Shown piece by piece: positions 15,889 through 23,226 of a stretch of DNA of 64,000 nt. Position numbers and translations under genes: made by a program. The stretch lies in NCBI RefSeq assembly GCF_007970665.1, contig NZ_CP042430.1:2542001-2606000 (forward strand), read 5' to 3'. The stretch comes from Baekduia soli. Lineage in GTDB: Bacteria > Actinomycetota > Thermoleophilia > Solirubrobacterales > Solirubrobacteraceae. The notes under the pieces are model-generated. The model ran no database searches and was not told the DNA's origin. It saw nothing but the letters and a program-made list of their open reading frames with translations. Position 1 is the stretch's first letter, and each line of letters begins with the position of its first letter.

Positions 15889-16410
15889 ATGCACAACGTC
15901 AACGTCGAGGCTGTCGAGCAGACCGCCGCCAAGGCCCAGGCCGATCCGAGTGTCGTCGTCCAGCACGTCGTCTTCGACGGCGAGTGGCAGACGACCCCGG
16001 GCACGCCGCAGTTCCGCGCGACGATCCCGGTTCCCAACGGGGAGCCGGTCGTCTTCGAGGCCGACTTCCCGCCGCCGATGGGCGGCACCGGAGCGGCCCC
16101 CAACCCGTTGGCCTACTGTTTCTGGGGCGGCCTGGCCTGCTACGCCATGACCTACGCCCAGGAGGCCGCGCGCCGCGGCGTCGAGATCCGCGCGCTGCGC
16201 GCGCGGGTGGAGACCGACGTAGACCTCGGCCGCGCGCTGGGCGTCAGCGACCGGCCTCCCGTGCAGGGCATCGACTGGCACCTGGACGTCGACGCCGACG
16301 CCACGCCCGAGGTCCTGGACGAGCTCAAGGCCGCCGCCGACGAGCACTGCCCCGGGGCGTACTGCATTCGCAACCCGATCGAGCTGCGCACGCACGTCAC
16401 GCGGACCTGA
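15889..16410 (+). CDS. OsmC-family thiol peroxidase-like protein
   Basis: 173 residues. ATG 15889 follows GGAAGGA. OsmC features are the two peroxidatic/resolving cysteines, one in GGLACYAMTYAQEAARRG and one in DEHCPGAYCIRNPI. Proteins of this family reduce organic hydroperoxides or take part in persulfide handling. Last gene of the rightward sulfur operon; the opposite strand then carries another ArsR with an OsmC-like fragment. Confidence 0.87.
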   Translation: MHNVNVEAVEQTAAKAQADPSVVVQHVVFDGEWQTTPGTPQFRATIPVPNGEPVVFEADFPPPMGGTGAAPNPLAYCFWGGLACYAMTYAQEAARRGVEIRALRARVETDVDLGRALGVSDRPPVQGIDWHLDVDADATPEVLDELKAAADEHCPGAYCIRNPIELRTHVTRT

Positions 16411-16413
16411 GCG

Positions 16414-16546
16414 TCAGGCCGCGCGCTGTTCCGTGGTGGGTTCGACGGCCACCGGGACGTCAATCCCGGTGCGGGCTGTGGGTGACGATGCAGAAGTCCT
16501 CGAACAGCTCCAGGCAGCGCGGCATGCGTGGCTCGGGCTTGTCCAT
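16414..16546 (-). pseudogene. Frameshifted C-terminal fragment of an OsmC-family protein
   Basis: ATG 16546 opens MDKPEPRMPRCLELFEDFCI, which resembles the C-terminal region of OsmC proteins (PRCLxxFEDFCxVTQSV). The frame stops at 16460 after THSPHRD. A one-base shift continues as TGIDVPVAVEPTTEQRAA to a stop at 16414, completing the expected ending. It lies 20 bp downstream of the second thiol ArsR gene. It could be a once-functional small gene broken by one indel. Confidence 0.5.
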
Positions 16547-16565
16547 GGCCGCACCACGTCTCGGC

Positions 16566-16910
16566 TCAGGCGACGTCGAGGAGCTGCTGAAACTCGGCCA
16601 GCTGGGCGCGCAGACCGCCGCAGACCTGCTCGCACAGGGCGAACACGGAGTCGTCGGCGATCGCATAGCGGACCGCGGTGCCCTGCTTCGTGCGGCTGAC
16701 GATCCCTGCCTGGTGTAGGACACCCAGATGCTTCGACACGTTCTGCTGCGACGCGCCGAGTGCCTCCCGCAACTCGCTGACATTCGCTGGACCCTCGCGC
16801 AGGCGGTCGAGCACCTTGATCCGCATCGGCTCGCCGATGACCCGGAAGCGCTGCGCGATGAGCTCGACCAGCGGATCGGGAAGGGGAGAGGGGAGGGCCA
16901 TGGCATTCAC
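16566..16910 (-). CDS. ArsR-family repressor with C-x3-C thiol pair (second paralogue)
   Basis: 114 residues, very similar to the ArsR at 10.0 kb: PMRIKVLDRLREG, the identical recognition core ASQQNVSKHLGVL and ALCEQVCGGL with C93 and C97. A start at the second Met (16901) is equally possible. It probably senses the same class of thiol stress. Two such paralogues flank the sulfur operon (one at its head, one convergent with its end), so cross-regulation is possible. A GTTGTG half-site, as in the first operator, lies at 16925-16930. Confidence 0.87.
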   Translation of the reverse strand: MNAMALPSPLPDPLVELIAQRFRVIGEPMRIKVLDRLREGPANVSELREALGASQQNVSKHLGVLHQAGIVSRTKQGTAVRYAIADDSVFALCEQVCGGLRAQLAEFQQLLDVA

Positions 16911-17051
16911 TGTACGCGGTTGGAGTTGTGCGTCCTCCCTTCGAGAAGCCGCGCTCGGTCCGGCCTCCGACGATGGGCGGAGGTCGAGGACATCAAGATC
17001 TGGTTTGCGCCCTCGCCCGCGAAGATCGCTCCGACCATGGCGAGCGTCTGG

Positions 17052-17687
17052 TCACCGGTCAGGGCATGAGCTGGTGGCCAGGGCCAGGAACTCCTGGCGA
17101 GTGCGTGCGTCGTCCCGGACCAGGCCGTACAGCGCTGACGTGACGGTCGTGGAGCCGGACTTCTGAACGCCCCGCAGCGTCATGCACATGTGCTCGGCCT
17201 CCAGCACGACGCCGATCCCCACGGGCTCGAGCTCGCGCTGCAACCAGCCGGCGATCTGGGTCGTGAGGCGCTCCTGGGTCTGCAGGTCGCGAGCGTAGAG
17301 CTCAACGACGCGGGCCAGCTTGCTCAGACCGAGGATCCGTCCGCCGGGAAGGTATCCGATGTGCGCAACGCCGTGAAACGGCAGCATGTGATGCATGCAC
17401 AGCGAATGGAACGGGATGCGGCGCGCGACGATCAACTGGTCGTAACCGTCGTCGTTGGCGAACGTTGTGGCCCGAAACGGTTGCGGGGTCAAGAGCTCGG
17501 TGAGGGCCTCGGCAACGCGGCGGGGCGTCTCGCGCAGTCCCTCAGCGTCGACGTCGGCGCCGAGGGCTGACAGGAGATCACGAGCGGCGCGCACCAACGC
17601 GCCCTGATCGATGTCGCGACCCTGGTCGCCTGCATCATGCAAGGGGGCCAGGGCGAGGCCGGTTAGGTGTTGATGTGGCGCGGTCAT
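17052..17687 (-). CDS. folE: GTP cyclohydrolase I
   Basis: 211 residues from ATG 17687; the frame is open further upstream, but the added residues are not FolE-like. Catalytic zinc ligands are C97 and H100 (SLCMHHMLPFHG) and C168 (EHMCMTLRGVQKSGS). The core motifs GYLPGGRILGLSKLARVVELYARDLQ and TPRRVAEALTELL fit the standard enzyme, which converts GTP to dihydroneopterin triphosphate for folate or pterin synthesis. It stands alone here between the ArsR and the flavoprotein, not in a folate operon, so it may be a second copy serving stress or pterin cofactors. Confidence 0.92.
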   Translation of the reverse strand: MTAPHQHLTGLALAPLHDAGDQGRDIDQGALVRAARDLLSALGADVDAEGLRETPRRVAEALTELLTPQPFRATTFANDDGYDQLIVARRIPFHSLCMHHMLPFHGVAHIGYLPGGRILGLSKLARVVELYARDLQTQERLTTQIAGWLQRELEPVGIGVVLEAEHMCMTLRGVQKSGSTTVTSALYGLVRDDARTRQEFLALATSSCPDR

Positions 17688-17962
17688 GTCGAGCCTTAGT
17701 GCCGTCGCCGCACGATCTCTTACCGGGCAGGTGGTCGGTTGGGCGAGAACGGGGGTAGGGAGGAGGGTGGCACCGACCGCGGCGCGGGAGGCCGGTGGCG
17801 CTCCCATGGCAGCGGCCGACAACGAGCCGTCGTGATGGGCATCAGCGCACGGCCGGCCACCGTACACATCGCGGCGCGCCGATCTCCGCCCGCTCAGTCG
17901 TCAGGGGTCTGCAGCGTCGTGGAGGCGTCGCAGCTTCGCGTTCGGAGCCATGGCGCGGTTGC

Positions 17963-19204
17963 TCAGCGTTCGGTGGTGGTCTGGCCGGCCAGCGACTCCA
18001 GCGGGCTCTCCGAGTCCGCCAGCGCCGCGCGGTCGACCGTCCGGCGTCCGCGGATGAGCGCCTGGATGTGCTCGTTGACATCCCAGACGTTGACGTTCAT
18101 GCCAGCGGCGACCCGGCCCTCATGAAGCCAGAAGGCGATGAACTCACCACGGGCCGGGTCACCGCGGAGGACCACCTCGTCCCACTGCGGCGCGTGTCCG
18201 CAGTACTCCATCCCGACGTCGTACTGATCGGAGAAGAAGTAGGGCAGGTGCTCAAAGCTGACACGCTCGCCGAGCATGGCGCGCGCGGCGGCGGGCCCCT
18301 GTGTCAGCGCGTTGGCCCAGTGCTCGACCCGGATGCGCCGGTGGTAGAACGGATGCCAGGCGTTCGCGACGTCGCCGGCGGCGAACACGCCGGGCGCCGA
18401 GGTCTGGAGCCGCTCGTCGACGATGATCCCGTTGTCGATCGCGATGCCCGCCGTCTGTGCGAGATCGACCCGCGGGAGGACGCCGATGCCGACGACCGCG
18501 AAGTCGCACTCGACCAGTCGCCCGCGGTCGGTGCGGACGCGGGCGATCGCCGCGCCATCACCCTCGATGGCCTCCACGCCTTCGCCGAGGGCCAGGGTGA
18601 CCCCGTTCCGGGCGTGGACGTCGCGGTAGAAGGCGCCGATCTCGGAGCCGAAGATCCGCTCATTGGGCAGCGCGAGCGGATCGATCAGGGTGACCTCCAG
18701 CCCGCGCTGGCGTGCCGAAGCGGCGAACTCGCTGCCGATCCAGCCGGCGCCGACGACCACGACGCGGCCGCCGCGATCCAGCCGCTCACGCAGCGCGTCA
18801 CAATCCGCCAGCGTCCGCAGGTAGTGGACGCCCTCGAGGTCTGCCCCGGGGACGGAGATCCGCCGTGGCTGGGCTCCGGTGGCCAGCAGGAGCCGGTCGT
18901 AGCCCAGCGCGTCGCCGTCATCGAGCGTCACGCGCGATGACCCGGGATCGATGGCCGTCACCGTGGTGTCGGTCAACAGCTCGATGTCGTGCTCGGCGTA
19001 GAACGCCAGCTCGTGGACGTAGGCCTTGTCGCGTTCGGACTCGCCCCGCAGGTAGTCCTTGGTCAACGGCGGGCGCTCGTACGGTCGCTCCGACTCTGCG
19101 CCGATCAGTACCACGCGACCGTCAAAGCCGCGTTGGCGCAGCTCCTCGGCCGCCTTGGCGCCGGTCAGGCTGGCACCGACGATGACGTGGGTCTGCTTGC
19201 TCAT
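17963..19204 (-). CDS. NAD(P)H-dependent FAD oxidoreductase (ferredoxin/rubredoxin reductase type)
   Basis: 413 residues. The FAD Rossmann motif is HVIVGASLTGAKAAEELR at the N-terminus, ERPYERPPLTKDYL follows, the NAD(P) motif is VVVVGAGWIGSEFAA (about 148-162), and the FAD-binding ending is GVFAAGDVAN. A C-terminal reductase domain (EHLPYFFSDQYDVGMEYCG) is typical of ferredoxin reductases that serve Rieske oxygenases, P450s or rubredoxins. No partner gene is adjacent. The upstream 200 bp lead to a peroxiredoxin on the same strand. The electron acceptor is unknown; the 7Fe ferredoxin at 32.3 kb is a candidate. Confidence 0.9.
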   Translation of the reverse strand: MSKQTHVIVGASLTGAKAAEELRQRGFDGRVVLIGAESERPYERPPLTKDYLRGESERDKAYVHELAFYAEHDIELLTDTTVTAIDPGSSRVTLDDGDALGYDRLLLATGAQPRRISVPGADLEGVHYLRTLADCDALRERLDRGGRVVVVGAGWIGSEFAASARQRGLEVTLIDPLALPNERIFGSEIGAFYRDVHARNGVTLALGEGVEAIEGDGAAIARVRTDRGRLVECDFAVVGIGVLPRVDLAQTAGIAIDNGIIVDERLQTSAPGVFAAGDVANAWHPFYHRRIRVEHWANALTQGPAAARAMLGERVSFEHLPYFFSDQYDVGMEYCGHAPQWDEVVLRGDPARGEFIAFWLHEGRVAAGMNVNVWDVNEHIQALIRGRRTVDRAALADSESPLESLAGQTTTER

Positions 19205-19406
19205 GCGGGGCTCCGGGCTGGTGGTATCGACTGAGGTCGCCGGTCAGGGCCTGCTGGGCTCCTCGGTGGGTCGGTCAGTGATCCTTCACCTACGAGCGAC
19301 CACTGCGGGGCGTTCCTTACGTCCCGGGTCTCGAACGTCAGGCGCCCGGACGTAGAGTCCTGTACCGGGCTCTTGCCTGCCAGATCGTCGCTGGTTGCTC
19401 CTCGCG

Positions 19407-20063
19407 CTATGGGGCGGCGACGATCCGCATGTAGGGCAGCGGCTGCTGCCAGCCGTCCGGGTAGCGCTCCCGGGCCTGCTGGTCGGTGACCGATCCGGCG
19501 ATGATGACGTCGTCGCCGGGCTGCCATTGCGCCGGGGTGGTGAGCTGATGTGCGGCGGTGAGCTGCAGGGAGTCGATCACGCGCAGGACCTCGTCGAAGT
19601 TGCGTCCGGTCGTCATGGGGTAGATGAGGACGAGCTTGATCTGCTTGTCGGGTCCGATGACGAAGACGTTGCGCAGGGTGGCGTTCTGGGCGGCGGTGCG
19701 GGCGGTCGGGTCGCCGTCGGCGTCGGCGGGAAGCATCCCGTACGCCTTGCTGATGGCGTGGTCGGTGTCCGCGATGATCGGGTAGTTGACCGCGGCACCC
19801 TGGGTGCTGGCGATGTCCTTGGACCAGGCGGTGCTGCCGTCGACGGGATCGGTGGAGATCGCGATGATCTTCGTGTCGCGGCGGTCGAAGTCGGCCTTGA
19901 TGGACGCCATGTAGCCGAGCTCGGTCGTGCACACCGGCGTGAAGGCGCGCGGATGCGAGAACAGGACCGCCCAGCTGTCGCCGATCCAGTCATGGAAGGC
20001 GATCTCACCTTCGGTGGTCTGGGCGACGAAGTCCGGTGCGGCGTCGCCGATGGTCAAGGTCAT
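19407..20063 (-). CDS. 1-Cys peroxiredoxin (Prx6 group)
   Basis: 218 residues. The thioredoxin fold has the peroxidatic motif FTPVCTTE with Cys45; there is no other cysteine, so it is a 1-Cys enzyme needing an external thiol. The C-terminal extension (LTTPAQWQPGDDVII...YPDGW...PYMRIV) is typical of Prx6. It reduces H2O2 or organic peroxides. It is divergent from the siroheme reductase gene and shares a promoter region containing a strong 17-bp palindrome. Confidence 0.93.
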   Translation of the reverse strand: MTLTIGDAAPDFVAQTTEGEIAFHDWIGDSWAVLFSHPRAFTPVCTTELGYMASIKADFDRRDTKIIAISTDPVDGSTAWSKDIASTQGAAVNYPIIADTDHAISKAYGMLPADADGDPTARTAAQNATLRNVFVIGPDKQIKLVLIYPMTTGRNFDEVLRVIDSLQLTAAHQLTTPAQWQPGDDVIIAGSVTDQQARERYPDGWQQPLPYMRIVAAP

Positions 20064-20115
20064 GCGGATCCTCCGGGGTCGATGGGTCGCGGTAAAAGCC
20101 GATCCGGTTTAGTAT

Positions 20116-20132
20116 ATATCGTGCCACGATAT
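20116..20132. promoter_or_regulatory. 17-bp palindrome with an overlapping second half-palindrome in the Prx/nitrite-sulfite reductase promoter
   Basis: ATATCGTG-C-CACGATAT has perfect 8-bp arms. A further ATCG...CGAT pair (20131-20143, around CGGGA) overlaps its right end, so two dimers could bind side by side. It lies 54 bp from the reductase start and 53 bp from the peroxiredoxin start, well placed to control both. A MarR gene lies downstream of the reductase, so a MarR or Rrf2 protein is a candidate binder. Confidence 0.6.
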
Positions 20133-20185
20133 CGCGGGACGATCAAGTCGGCCTGGGGCCTACGACGAGACCTGGAGTGCATACG

Positions 20186-21772
20186 ATGAACAAGCACGAA
20201 CGCTTCAAGCAGGACAAGGATCCGCTCGACGCCCGCGACGACGTCCTGCGAGGAGCGCGCGAAGGCCGTGACGCGCTCGACGACGCCGACCTGTTCCGAC
20301 TCAAGTGGCACGGGCTCTACGAGCACAACGCCAAGGACGGCCACTTCATGCTGCGGGTCAAGGTCGTGCAGGGCGTCCTCACGGCCGAGCAGGCCGAGAC
20401 CCTGGCGTGGGTCGCCGAGCATCATGGGCGCGGCATGCTGGATTGCACCACGCGGCAGTGCGTGCAGATCCACTGGATCACGCTGGACGCGATGCCCGAG
20501 ATCATGCGGCGCCTGGAGGCGGCCGGTCTGACGACGACCGGGGCATGCGGCGACGTGACGCGCAACGTCATCGGCTGCACCGTGGCCGGCATCGCCCACG
20601 AGGAGATCGTCGACGGCTACGCGACCGCGGTGGCGTTGCACCAGTGCTTCCTGGGCAACCGTGCCTTCTCCAACCTGCCCCGCAAGTACAAGATCAGCGT
20701 CACGGGCTGTGCTGAGGACTGCGCACGCGGGCTCATCAACGACGTGGCGCTGTCGGGCGCGATCGCCGACGATGGGACGCGCGGCTTCAACCTGCGCGTC
20801 GGCGGCGGCCTGTCGGCCGTGCCTCGGTTCGCCCGCTGGATCGACGTCTTCATCACCCCGGAGGAGGCTCCGGAGGTGATCGAGCACGTCACGGCCATCT
20901 TCCGCGACGCGGAGGAGAACCGCAGGGCTCGCGGCCGGGCCCGCCTGAAGTTCCTGCTCGATCGTGTCGGTCCCGAGGTGTTTCGCCGCGATCTCGAGTC
21001 CCGGGTCGGCCGGCCGCTGCGCCGCGGGGCTCCGCACGCTCCCGATCTGCACGGTCACGACCACGTCGGCGTCACGCCACAGCGCGACGGCGTGCATTCT
21101 GCGGTGGGCCTGTGCGTCCCGCTGGGTCGTCTGCGCGTCGAGCAGTTCCAGGGGGTGATCGCGCTGGCCCGTGCCTACGGCAGCGGCGAGGTCCGATTCA
21201 CCCACCAGCAGAACGTCCTCATCCCGAACGTGCCCAACGATCGCGTCGCGTCCATGCTCTCCGAGCCACTGGTGCGCGACGAGCTGTCGGCCGACCCGAT
21301 GCTGTTCACGCGGGGGGTGCAGACCTGCACCGGCAAGGAGTTCTGCGGGCTGGCGAAGGTCTACACCAAGGACCGCGCCGCAGAGATCACGGCCGTGCTC
21401 AACGAGCACGTCCGCGCCAACGGGCATGGGGAGGATCTTCGCGTGCACTTCGCGGGGTGCTCGTCGAGTTGCGCGCAGCAGCAGATCGCCGACATCGGCA
21501 TCGAGGGCGTGCTGAAGCGCTTCGACGGCGAGATGATCGAGGCGATGGACATCCGCATCGGCGGACGCCTCGGACCCGACCCTCGCTTCGGCGAGGTCGT
21601 CGTCAAGAAGGTCCCCCACTGGGAGCTCAACGCCACGCTGCTGGAGATCTTCGACCTCTACGACGGTGCCCATCGAGCGGGGGAGACCTTTCGTGCATTC
21701 GCGGCTCGCACCCCGGCGGACTGGTGGCGGCAGCGACTCGCTGCGCCCGAGGACGCCGCGGCATCGGCGTGA
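20186..21772 (+). CDS. Ferredoxin-type nitrite/sulfite reductase (siroheme, 4Fe-4S)
   Basis: About 528 residues. It carries two NIR_SIR ferredoxin-like half domains and two siroheme-binding halves. The 4Fe-4S/siroheme cysteines are in QTCTGKEFCGLA (C-x5-C) and GCSSSCAQQQ (C-x3-C). Early motifs GRGMLDCTTRQCVQIHWI and TGACGDVTRNVIGC are conserved in the family. It reduces nitrite to ammonia or sulfite to sulfide with ferredoxin. Which one is unclear: the sulfur neighbourhood favours sulfite, but the family overlaps. ATG 20186 is chosen over the in-frame GTG at 20177. Confidence 0.92.
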   Translation: MNKHERFKQDKDPLDARDDVLRGAREGRDALDDADLFRLKWHGLYEHNAKDGHFMLRVKVVQGVLTAEQAETLAWVAEHHGRGMLDCTTRQCVQIHWITLDAMPEIMRRLEAAGLTTTGACGDVTRNVIGCTVAGIAHEEIVDGYATAVALHQCFLGNRAFSNLPRKYKISVTGCAEDCARGLINDVALSGAIADDGTRGFNLRVGGGLSAVPRFARWIDVFITPEEAPEVIEHVTAIFRDAEENRRARGRARLKFLLDRVGPEVFRRDLESRVGRPLRRGAPHAPDLHGHDHVGVTPQRDGVHSAVGLCVPLGRLRVEQFQGVIALARAYGSGEVRFTHQQNVLIPNVPNDRVASMLSEPLVRDELSADPMLFTRGVQTCTGKEFCGLAKVYTKDRAAEITAVLNEHVRANGHGEDLRVHFAGCSSSCAQQQIADIGIEGVLKRFDGEMIEAMDIRIGGRLGPDPRFGEVVVKKVPHWELNATLLEIFDLYDGAHRAGETFRAFAARTPADWWRQRLAAPEDAAASA

Positions 21773-21884
21773 GGACGGTGCGCCCAGGCCGGTCCGGCGT
21801 TCGCGATGGCACTCCGATGGACGTGCGACCCTTGCCGCGATGGCCAAGCGCAGCCGGCGTGCCCGGCGTCCTGGGCAGGAGGCG

Positions 21885-22310
21885 ATGACGACGCTCGAGG
21901 TCGTTGATGCTCGCGGCTACGCACAGTTGGCGTCGCTGCGTTCCGGGATCCGCAACTACCTGGCCTGGGCCGAGCAGCAGGCCCGCGAGCACGACATGAC
22001 GCCGGCCCAGGTGCAGTTGGCCCTAGCCATCCGCGCGCACGGCGACCCCGACGGCCCGACGGTGGGCGAACTGGCCGACACGCTGCTGCTGCGCCATCAC
22101 AGCGCCGTGGGCCTCATCGACCGCGCCGAGCATGCCGGCCTGGTCGCACGTCATCGCGATCCCGAACACCAGAGCCGCGTCCGCGTGCGTCTCACCACCG
22201 AGGGCGACGATCGGCTGGAACGACTCAGCGCCCTGCACCTGCAGTGGCTGGCTGAGCACGGGGCGGAGATGGCGGACGTGTGGAGAGCATTCGGACCGGA
22301 GGCCAGGTGA
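21885..22310 (+). CDS. MarR-family transcriptional regulator
   Basis: 141 residues from ATG 21885, preceded by AGGAGG; an in-frame ATG at 21840 would add a basic leader. Winged helix with TVGELADTLLLRHHSAVGLIDRAEHAGLVARHRDPEHQSRVRVRLTTEG as helix-turn-helix and wing. No cysteine is seen in the fold, so direct thiol sensing is unlikely. It follows the reductase gene by about 110 bp and overlaps the next small gene (GTGA). Confidence 0.85.
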   Translation: MTTLEVVDARGYAQLASLRSGIRNYLAWAEQQAREHDMTPAQVQLALAIRAHGDPDGPTVGELADTLLLRHHSAVGLIDRAEHAGLVARHRDPEHQSRVRVRLTTEGDDRLERLSALHLQWLAEHGAEMADVWRAFGPEAR

Positions 22311-22510
22311 CCGGGGTGCCCAGTGCAGAGGTCCTCGAGCCGCAGGCCGTCGCCGAGTGGCTGCACATCGACGTCACCTGGGTCCTGGCCGCGATCGCGC
22401 GCGCCGATCTCCCGGTCCTCGGCTACCGCAGCGATGGCGTCCCTCTGCTGGCCACCGATGAGGTCCAGGCATGGCTTCGCCGCCCAACCCTCGCCGATGA
22501 TGAGACCTGA
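22307..22510 (+). CDS. Small excisionase/helix-turn-helix-like protein
   Basis: 67 residues from GTG 22307 (overlap with the MarR stop; a GGAGG lies just upstream). Sequence features AVAEWLHIDVTWVLAAIARADLPVLGYRSDG and VQAWLRRP resemble MerR/excisionase-type DNA-binding folds, where a helix-turn-helix is followed by a short wing and a terminal helix. Probably a partner of the MarR regulator or a DNA-binding accessory. No exact family is recognised. Confidence 0.6.
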   Translation: MTGVPSAEVLEPQAVAEWLHIDVTWVLAAIARADLPVLGYRSDGVPLLATDEVQAWLRRPTLADDET

Positions 22511-22603
22511 GCGTCGAGGTCGGGATGGGAGATCAGACGGGCAGGCGTCGCCCGGCCTGGTCCCCGGGACCATGTCATAGTGTGGATGTGAAAAAGGGTG
22601 GGT

Positions 22604-23131
22604 ATGGTCCGCTGCATCATGCCGAACGCCGACAAGATGATGGACTTCGTTGCCGCGCACGCCGAGGATCTCGCGTCGCCAGGGCTCAGCCCTCGTCCCA
22701 GCCGCCGGGTGGCCGTGCTGTCCTGTATGGATACGCGGATCGACGTGCTGTCGATGTTGGGACTGAATCGGGGAGATGCGCACATCATCCGCAACGCCGG
22801 CGGCTTGGTCACCGACGACGCGCTGCGCTCGCTGAGCGTTTCCCAGCGTTTGCTCGGCACCGACGAGATCGTGGTCGTCATGCACGACGACTGCGGCCTA
22901 CACCGTGCCTCCGAGGACGACTACCGACGAGCGCTGGCGAGAGACGGCGTCCTGCCGACATGGCGGCTCGGAGCCTTCGATGATGTGGAGGAGACGCTCC
23001 GCCACGGCCTCGGTCGCCTGCGCACCGCCCCTGAATTGCCGGCGCGCGAGCACATCTACGGCTTCGTCTACGACCCGGAGACCGCTCGGCTGCGTGAGGT
23101 ACATCCACGGGAGGTGGGCTTGCGCGGTTGA
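22604..23131 (+). CDS. Beta-class carbonic anhydrase
   Basis: About 175 residues. Zinc ligands and dyad are in SCMDTRIDV (Cys41, Asp43, Arg45) and MHDDCGL (His94, Cys97). RNAGGLVTDDALRSLSVSQRLLGT and the C-terminal GFVYDPETARLREV match the short actinobacterial beta-CA group (Rv1284-like). It interconverts CO2 and bicarbonate. Start uncertain among GTG 22598, ATG 22604 and ATG 22619. The upstream gap is short, with an A-rich GAAAAAGGG ribosome-site region. Confidence 0.9.
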   Translation: MVRCIMPNADKMMDFVAAHAEDLASPGLSPRPSRRVAVLSCMDTRIDVLSMLGLNRGDAHIIRNAGGLVTDDALRSLSVSQRLLGTDEIVVVMHDDCGLHRASEDDYRRALARDGVLPTWRLGAFDDVEETLRHGLGRLRTAPELPAREHIYGFVYDPETARLREVHPREVGLRG

Positions 23132-23226
23132 GCACCCCGTCGCATGTTGGAGGGCACAGCCAGGGGATCCATGACCGCTCGTATCGGGCCGAGGGGGAGG
23201 GGGTGCGCTCGTCATCGGACTGCGAC

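Noticed and set aside
22570-22596. A possible motif A copy before the carbonic anhydrase
   Set aside because: CCA and TGG are 10 bp apart rather than 7, and the A/T flank is on one side only.
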